Positions 59,262 through 64,000 of a DNA stretch of 64,000 nucleotides are shown one piece after another. How positions within the stretch are numbered: the first letter of the stretch is position 1; the number at the start of each line of letters is the position of its first letter. Made by a program: the position numbers and the translations under genes. This DNA comes from Mycolicibacter heraklionensis (GTDB lineage: Bacteria; Actinomycetota; Actinomycetes; Mycobacteriales; Mycobacteriaceae). Under the pieces are notes generated by a model. It saw nothing but the letters and a program-made list of their open reading frames with translations, was not told where the DNA came from and searched no databases. The stretch is from positions 3,662,880 through 3,726,879 of the forward strand of contig NZ_CP080997.1 of assembly GCF_019645815.1 (NCBI RefSeq), read 5' to 3'.

Positions 59262-60728
59262 CTACGCGCCGAAGAAGTTAAAGACGCTGAAGCCCGCTCC
59301 GATCAGGTCGAGCAGCCCGTCACCGGGCACCCCCACCCCGCTCAGCAGCGCGTCGGGACCCAGCACGGCGCCCAGGTTCAGTGCATCGGCCAGGGCGCTC
59401 CAGCCGTTGATCAGGAACTGGTCGAGCGAGTTCACCAGGTCGTAGCCGGTGATGGTCTGCAGGAAATCGGTGATGCCGGTGATGGTGCCGATGTCACCGG
59501 CGGTGAGGACGCCGCCACTGGCCGCGGCCGCGACGTCGGCCCACGGCCCGACCAGGCTCTGGATCAGTGCGTTCTGAACACCGGCCAGCATCTGCAGCGG
59601 GTCCATCCGCTCGAACAGGCCCATCGCGCTGGATCCGTCGTAAAGCTCACCGGTCGGGGTCATCGCCCATGGACCGCCGGCCACCCCGAATGCCTGCTGG
59701 TAGGCGCTGCCGTTGATGAAGTCGCCGGCCGGGATCCGGTAGAGGCCGTTGACCTCCGGGTCGCCCGCGTTGCCGTAGCCCCAGTCGATGAACAGCCGAG
59801 CCCAGGGCGAGAAGAAGTCGCCGAAGAACTGCCCGGCTGTCCCGCCGTTGAACATGAACTGCAGGATCGGCAGATTCTGCGGGATCATGTAGAAGTTCGC
59901 GTCGCCGATCGTGCCGACGTTGACGGCGCTGGCCAGCTGCTCGGCGGTGTAGTCCGGGTAGTACGGGTGCACGGTCAGGATGCCGATCAGGGCGTTGACG
60001 ACGGCCAGGAGGTTGGTCGGATCCTGCGGGAAGTTGGCCCAGCCGTCGTACTCGCCGGTGTAGATGTCGGACGCGATGTGGTCGGTGGGGGTGGCCTCCA
60101 GGCTCAGCGGAATGTTGACGAACGGCAGGTGCTGGTCGCCGGGGAATTCGAAGCGATCGAGGATGCCGCCGATCGGATTGTTCGGGTCGCCGATCAGGAC
60201 GACGTGCATGTTGCCCAGCTGATCCAGGGTCGGGTAACCGGCGGTGCCGGCGTTGGCGATCAGACTGTTCATCTCGATCGTCGTGATGGCGGCGCTCTGC
60301 GAGTAGCCGAACACCGTCACGTTGTCGCCGGCCAGCAACGGCGCCAGGATGGCCTGATCCAGCAGGCCCACACCGGTGTTCAGCGAGACGCCGAAGTCCA
60401 TCGGCGGCTGGCCCGGGATGCACACGAACGGACAGAACTGCTCCGGCGTGGTCAGGCCCTGAAAGGAGTAGCCGGCGAACGTCGGCTGGTCGGGGAAGTG
60501 CGGCGATGACGGCTGCAGGTATCCGGCGAGGATCTGGCCGAGGTAGGGCCCGACGGTGGGATCGGGCTGGCCGGTTCCGTTCATGATCCAGCCCTGGTCG
60601 GCCAGCAGCCGCAGCCGAATCGCCAGCTGGTCCACGCCGTAGACCGCCGCCGAGGACAGCACCGACGCCGTGCCCAGCACCGCGGCGCACAGCATCGCGC
60701 CCAGGGGGCGCATCCGATCAGTCGTCAT
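59262..60728 (-). CDS. Secreted PE-PPE-domain hydrolase 3
   Basis: 488 residues, paralogue of hydrolases 1 and 2. Signal segment LGAMLCAAVLGTASVLSSAA, then LLADQGWIMNGTGQPDPTVG, cysteine pair in EQFCPFVCIPG, nucleophile [32 protein letters not shown] and TGEYDGWANFPQDPTNLLAV. It has a longer middle part (YRIPAGDFINGSAYQQAFG) than the other two. ATG 60728 follows GGGGAGG. It is separated from copy 2 by 165 nt with AT-rich sequence and is probably transcribed on its own. Biochemical role inferred from the domain only. Confidence 0.87.
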   Translation of the reverse strand: MTTDRMRPLGAMLCAAVLGTASVLSSAAVYGVDQLAIRLRLLADQGWIMNGTGQPDPTVGPYLGQILAGYLQPSSPHFPDQPTFAGYSFQGLTTPEQFCPFVCIPGQPPMDFGVSLNTGVGLLDQAILAPLLAGDNVTVFGYSQSAAITTIEMNSLIANAGTAGYPTLDQLGNMHVVLIGDPNNPIGGILDRFEFPGDQHLPFVNIPLSLEATPTDHIASDIYTGEYDGWANFPQDPTNLLAVVNALIGILTVHPYYPDYTAEQLASAVNVGTIGDANFYMIPQNLPILQFMFNGGTAGQFFGDFFSPWARLFIDWGYGNAGDPEVNGLYRIPAGDFINGSAYQQAFGVAGGPWAMTPTGELYDGSSAMGLFERMDPLQMLAGVQNALIQSLVGPWADVAAAASGGVLTAGDIGTITGITDFLQTITGYDLVNSLDQFLINGWSALADALNLGAVLGPDALLSGVGVPGDGLLDLIGAGFSVFNFFGA

Positions 60729-60934
60729 CGCGACCTCCCCGGCCCCGGCTTGTTGCGCTCGGTCATCGGCGACGACCCGCTTCGCCCTGGCGGCGACGCT
60801 AGCCACCCGGCGCATACCGCTAACCCGATCGCCGCAAAATTCAGGTTTCTTTAATACGCGATGCCCGGCGCCGCGCGGCCAATCCCGGCCAATCCCGGCG
60901 CAATCCCGCCGTCAGGCCGCGCGGGCTACATCGT

Positions 60935-60940
60935 TATTCT
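60935..60940 (+). promoter_or_regulatory. Likely -10 element of a leaderless promoter
   Basis: TATTCT (60935-60940) followed by 7 nt and ATG 60948, the spacing expected if transcription starts at the A of the start codon. No clear -35 and no ribosome site. Confidence 0.45.
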
Positions 60941-60947
60941 GTGCGCC

Positions 60948-62228
60948 ATGGCAGCTGACCTCGTACCGATCCGCCTCGCGGTGACCGATGGTGACCGCTA
61001 CACCCTGTGGGCGCCGAGCTGGCGCGACTCCGGTGACGAGTGGCAGGCGTTCCTGGGCAGGGACGAAGACCTCTACGGTTTCCCCACCGTGGCCGAACTG
61101 GTGGCGTTCGTACGCATCAACGCCAACAACGACCTGGCCGATCACCCGGGCTGGCCGCAGCTTGTGCGGGCCAACGCCCACAAGCTGGACCCGGCCCGCA
61201 ACCGGCAATACGACCTCATCGCGGTCGAGGAACTGCTGACCGAGAAGCCGACCAAGCAGTCCGTTCAGACCCTGGCCAATGCACTGGAGATCGTCTCGGC
61301 GATCGGATCGGTGTGCGACCTGCCGGCAGTGACCAAGTTCTTCAACGGAAACCCCAACTTGGGTTGGCTGGCCGGTGGCGTCGACAACTTCACCGGCCGG
61401 TCCGGCCGGAAACGCTGGGAGACGATCGCCGAGATCATCGGCCGCAACTGGGGCAATGTGTTGACCGCCATCGAAGAGATCATCACCACCCCCAACGTCG
61501 ACGCTGCCGCGGTGTCGAAGGCAGCCGATGAACTGGCCGCTGAAGCCCCGGCCGAACCGGAGCCGGACACCGAGGAGACCGAGGACGACGAAGCCGCCGA
61601 GGCGGAAAGCAGCGGTGACGACGAGACAGCCGCCGCGACCGGCGAGCGGGCCTCCGGCGACCGGGTGGTGCTTGGCGGCGACGCGAACTTCTGGACCAAG
61701 GTGGGCATCGACCCGATTCGGGTCATCACCGACAACGGGACGTTCTTCACGTTGCGCTGTTACCTCGGGGACGAGCCGGTGTTCCTGGGCCGCAACGGCC
61801 GGATCAGCGTGTTCGGCTCCGAGCGCGCCCTGGCCCGCTACCTGGCCGACGAGCACGACCACGACCTGTCGGATCTGAGCACCTACGACGACATCCGGAC
61901 CGCCGCCACCGACGGTTCACTGTCGATCGACATCACCGATGACAACGTCTACGTGCTCTCCGGGATCGTCGACGACCTCACCGACGGGCCGGACGCGGTG
62001 GACCGCGAGCAGCTGGACCTGGCCGTCGAGTTCCTGCAGGACGTGGGCACCTATGCCGAGGACGGCGTGGTCGCCGAGACCCTCAAGCCGGACCGTCCGC
62101 TGGGCCGGATGGTCAGCTACGTGCTCGACCGGGAGTCGGTCAACGAGCCGCAGCGCCCGTACGCTCCCGCCGTCAAGGAATGGGAGCAGCTCGAACAGTT
62201 CGTGCAGTCGCGACTGCGGCGCGAATAA
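60948..62228 (+). CDS. Conserved actinobacterial protein, Rv3311 homologue
   Basis: 426 residues, function unknown. N-terminal domain (about 1-200) with YTLWAPSWRDSGDEWQAFLG, FPTVAELVAFVRINANNDLADH and VEELLTEKPTKQSVQTLANAL. Then an acidic linker (about 202-235, EPEPDTEETEDDEAAEAE). Then a C-terminal domain with VLGGDANFWTKVGIDPIRV, FTLRCYLGDEPVFLGRNGRI and VFGSERALARYLADEHDHDL. No signal or membrane segment, so probably cytosolic. By length and place between the upp region and add it corresponds to Rv3311. A leaderless start is likely. No enzymatic motif is visible. Confidence 0.82.
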   Translation: MAADLVPIRLAVTDGDRYTLWAPSWRDSGDEWQAFLGRDEDLYGFPTVAELVAFVRINANNDLADHPGWPQLVRANAHKLDPARNRQYDLIAVEELLTEKPTKQSVQTLANALEIVSAIGSVCDLPAVTKFFNGNPNLGWLAGGVDNFTGRSGRKRWETIAEIIGRNWGNVLTAIEEIITTPNVDAAAVSKAADELAAEAPAEPEPDTEETEDDEAAEAESSGDDETAAATGERASGDRVVLGGDANFWTKVGIDPIRVITDNGTFFTLRCYLGDEPVFLGRNGRISVFGSERALARYLADEHDHDLSDLSTYDDIRTAATDGSLSIDITDDNVYVLSGIVDDLTDGPDAVDREQLDLAVEFLQDVGTYAEDGVVAETLKPDRPLGRMVSYVLDRESVNEPQRPYAPAVKEWEQLEQFVQSRLRRE

Positions 62229-62444
62229 GGCTTTGCCACCCGGTCGCCCCGCCCCCGGTGGTAGCCGGGCCGAAGCCCCACGCAGGACAACCTGCCGGGT
62301 GCTGCGGATATTCACTCCGAATTGCGGCAATCATTTGCCCCATTTCATTGCCGAGTGGTCATATTCACGACTAGCATTTGGCCCGATAACACTCGGGCCG
62401 GGCCGTGCGGTTTGCGGGGGCCTTCCAATTCGAAAGGACTACAC

Positions 62445-63008
62445 ATGCGCAAGGCAACACAGCGGGCCGCAGCAGTATCCGCAGCAGTTTTGGGAGTCGC
62501 GCTGATCGGCACGGGTTGCAGCAGCACCGCCAAGGAGAAGACCAGCGAGGCCCTGAGTTCGGCCAGCTCAGTTGCGTCCTCGGCCAGCTCGGTGATCTCG
62601 TCCGCGGTCAGCGCACCGTCGGAGGAGAGCGCCGCCAGCTCCACCGTGATCACCGGCGCCGACGGCAAGGAGTACACCGTCTCCGGGCCGATCCTGGCCA
62701 AGCTCGACTCGCTGGACGCCGCCGCGAAGCAGGACCTGGGCGAGCCCACCGGCGCCGAGCAGAAGAACCCCGACGGCGGCACCTACCAGCAGTTCGACGG
62801 CGGCGTGATCGTTCACACCACCCGTTCGTACGTGGTGTGGGGCAAGATCCGCGACAAGTGGAACGAGCTGGGCGGTTCGCAGGGCAAGCTCGGCTACCCG
62901 ACCAGCGACGAGACCACCAACGCCGACGGGTCCAAGCAGACCACCTTCGAGCACGGCATCGTCACCTGGAAGCAGGGCGACGCTGAGGCCACCGTCACCG
63001 AGCACTGA
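62445..63008 (+). CDS. Lipoprotein with LGFP repeat
   Basis: 187 residues. Signal peptide with lipobox LIGTGC (Cys25), a serine/alanine-rich linker (about 26-65), then a domain with TVSGPILAKLDSLDAAAKQDLG, GGTYQQFDGGVIVHTTR and the LGFP-type repeat IRDKWNELGGSQGKLGYPTS with FEHGIVTWKQG. LGFP repeats occur in corynebacterial and mycobacterial envelope proteins and are thought to bind the cell wall. ATG 62445 follows GAAAGGA. It is closed by a strong intrinsic terminator and is monocistronic. Confidence 0.88.
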   Translation: MRKATQRAAAVSAAVLGVALIGTGCSSTAKEKTSEALSSASSVASSASSVISSAVSAPSEESAASSTVITGADGKEYTVSGPILAKLDSLDAAAKQDLGEPTGAEQKNPDGGTYQQFDGGVIVHTTRSYVVWGKIRDKWNELGGSQGKLGYPTSDETTNADGSKQTTFEHGIVTWKQGDAEATVTEH

Positions 63009-63017
63009 TCTCTCGAT

Positions 63018-63057
63018 CGAAGGCCGGGCAATCGCCACCGCGATTGTCCGGCCTTCG
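63018..63057 (+). terminator. Intrinsic terminator of the LGFP lipoprotein gene
   Basis: 18-bp stem (CGAAGGCCGGGCAATCGC with its complement, one G-U pair), 4-nt loop CACC, followed by AAGTTTT. It lies between convergent genes and may also stop add transcription. Confidence 0.9.
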
Positions 63058-63076
63058 AAGTTTTCAGCCGCTGTGG

Positions 63077-64000
63077 TCAGTCGATCAGCACCGCATATTG
63101 CGGCTTGATCACTTCTTCGATGATCTGCACCCGTTGATCGAACGGGATGAACGCCGACTTCATCGCGTTCACCGTGAACCGCTGCAGATCTGCCCACCCA
63201 TACCCGAAGGTCTCGGCGAGCACCAGCATCTCCTTGCTCATGCTGGTGTCGCTCATCAGCCGGTTGTCGGTGTTGACCGTCACCCGCAGCCGAGCGCGGG
63301 CCAGCAGGTCGAACGGGTGCTCGGCGATGCTGTCGACCGCTCCGGTCTGCACATTGGAGCTCGGGCACAACTCCAACGGGACCCGCTTGTCCCGCACGAT
63401 GGCCGCCAGCCGACCCAACTGCAAGCTGCCGTCATCGCCGACCGTGATGTCGTCGGTGATGCGCACCCCGTGCCCCAGGCGGTCCGCGCCGCAGAACGCG
63501 ATCGCCTCGTGGATGGAAGGCAGTCCGAACGCCTCGCCGGCGTGGATGGTGAAACGCGCGTTGTGGTCACGCATGTACTCGAACGCGTCCAGGTGCCGAG
63601 TCGGCGGATATCCGGCCTCGGCGCCGGCGATATCGAACCCGACCACGCCCTTGTCGCGGAACCGGATGGCCAGTTCGGCGATCTCCCGCGACAGCGCGGC
63701 ATGGCGCATGGCGGTGACCAGACAGCGCACGGTGATCTCCCGGCCGGCTGCCGCGGCGTCGCGCTCCCCGTCGGCGAAACCGGCCAGCACCGCATCGGTC
63801 ACCTCGTCGAACGACAGCCCGCCCTCGATGTGCAGTTCCGGCGCGAACCGCACCTCCGCGTAGACGACGGCGTCAGCGGCCAGATCCTCGACGCATTCGC
63901 GGGCCACCCGATGCAGCGCGTCGGCGGTCTGCATCACGGCCACGGTGTGGCTGAACGGTTCCAGGTAGCGCTCCAGCGACCCGCTGTGCGATCGGGTGCG
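63077..64000 (-). CDS. add: Adenosine deaminase, 5' end beyond window
   Basis: 308 codons visible; the N-terminus lies past the right edge, since the frame stays open through 64000 ([19 protein letters not shown]). Deaminates adenosine to inosine with zinc. It has [48 protein letters not shown] and [14 protein letters not shown], which hold the zinc ligands and catalytic residues. Together with deoD and upp it makes this a nucleoside salvage neighbourhood; in M. tuberculosis add (Rv3313c) lies two to three genes after Rv3311. The first metal-binding HxH lies outside the window. Confidence 0.95.
   Translation of the reverse strand, partial: RTRSHSGSLERYLEPFSHTVAVMQTADALHRVARECVEDLAADAVVYAEVRFAPELHIEGGLSFDEVTDAVLAGFADGERDAAAAGREITVRCLVTAMRHAALSREIAELAIRFRDKGVVGFDIAGAEAGYPPTRHLDAFEYMRDHNARFTIHAGEAFGLPSIHEAIAFCGADRLGHGVRITDDITVGDDGSLQLGRLAAIVRDKRVPLELCPSSNVQTGAVDSIAEHPFDLLARARLRVTVNTDNRLMSDTSMSKEMLVLAETFGYGWADLQRFTVNAMKSAFIPFDQRVQIIEEVIKPQYAVLID

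Noticed and set aside
59199-60509. Plus-strand open frame of 436 codons opposite PE-PPE hydrolase 3
   Set aside because: Antisense shadow. The minus-strand frame has signal peptide, GYSQS motif and a ribosome site; this frame has none.

Overview
The window reads as a high-GC mycobacterial chromosome segment. Markers are an antigen 85 mycolyltransferase, MPT63, two cutinases, a haemophore-related protein, LGFP and PE-PPE-domain proteins, and the gene cluster usfY-rsbW-sigF. From about 28 kb to the right end the order follows, with gaps, the M. tuberculosis H37Rv stretch from sigF (Rv3286c) to add (Rv3313c), recalled from memory: sigF, lhr, nei, glpD2, lpdA, Rv3304, amiA1, deoD, pmmB, upp, Rv3311, add. 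There are no tRNAs, rRNAs, CRISPR arrays or recognisable insertion sequences. It looks like a non-tuberculous mycobacterium.

Layout. 0-1.5 kb: a UdgX-type uracil-DNA glycosylase cut by the window edge, the tail of an F420-type oxidoreductase, and an MPT63 homologue. 1.6-10.2 kb: a signalling block with PAS-ANTAR, CheB, a STAS-ATPase fusion, CheR-PAS, GAF-ANTAR, two glycosyltransferases and a STAS protein. 10.2-22 kb: transporter, cutinases, antigen 85, haemerythrin, an amino-acid decarboxylase operon, a cytochrome b561/molybdopterin operon and a haemophore-related protein. 22-28.4 kb: enolase-superfamily enzyme, GH15 glucanohydrolase, zinc alcohol dehydrogenase, FAD-Rieske oxidoreductase and a flavin-split-barrel protein. 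28.4-32.7 kb: sigF with its anti-sigma factor and small stress genes. 32.8-38 kb: DNA repair (lhr-nei). 38-43.6 kb: repeat lipoprotein, pseudouridine synthase, NhaA and two unrecognised secreted paralogues. 43.7-56.3 kb: glycerol, redox, purine and pyrimidine salvage genes, interrupted by a DUF559 cassette and a duplicated membrane glycosyltransferase. 56.3-64 kb: three tandem PE-PPE-domain hydrolases, an Rv3311 homologue, an LGFP lipoprotein and adenosine deaminase.

The main result of reading by eye is that the left 38.6 kb looks like a SigF-regulon island. At least 16 sites match GTTT-N15/16-GGGTA(N) exactly or nearly, each correctly oriented in front of a gene, and none was noticed to the right of 38.6 kb. 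In five or six of them the start codon lies only 9-10 nt after the -10 element, implying almost leaderless mRNAs; this spacing also resolves several start sites. The CheB/CheR/STAS-ATPase/ANTAR block, in a lineage without flagella, is a plausible partner-switching or adaptation circuit feeding the same stress response.

The best candidate for an undescribed mobile unit is the AbiEi/DUF559 nuclease-like gene at 47.5-48.6 kb. It is flanked by about 65-nt inverted, internally palindromic repeats and sits between two genes that are neighbours in M. tuberculosis.
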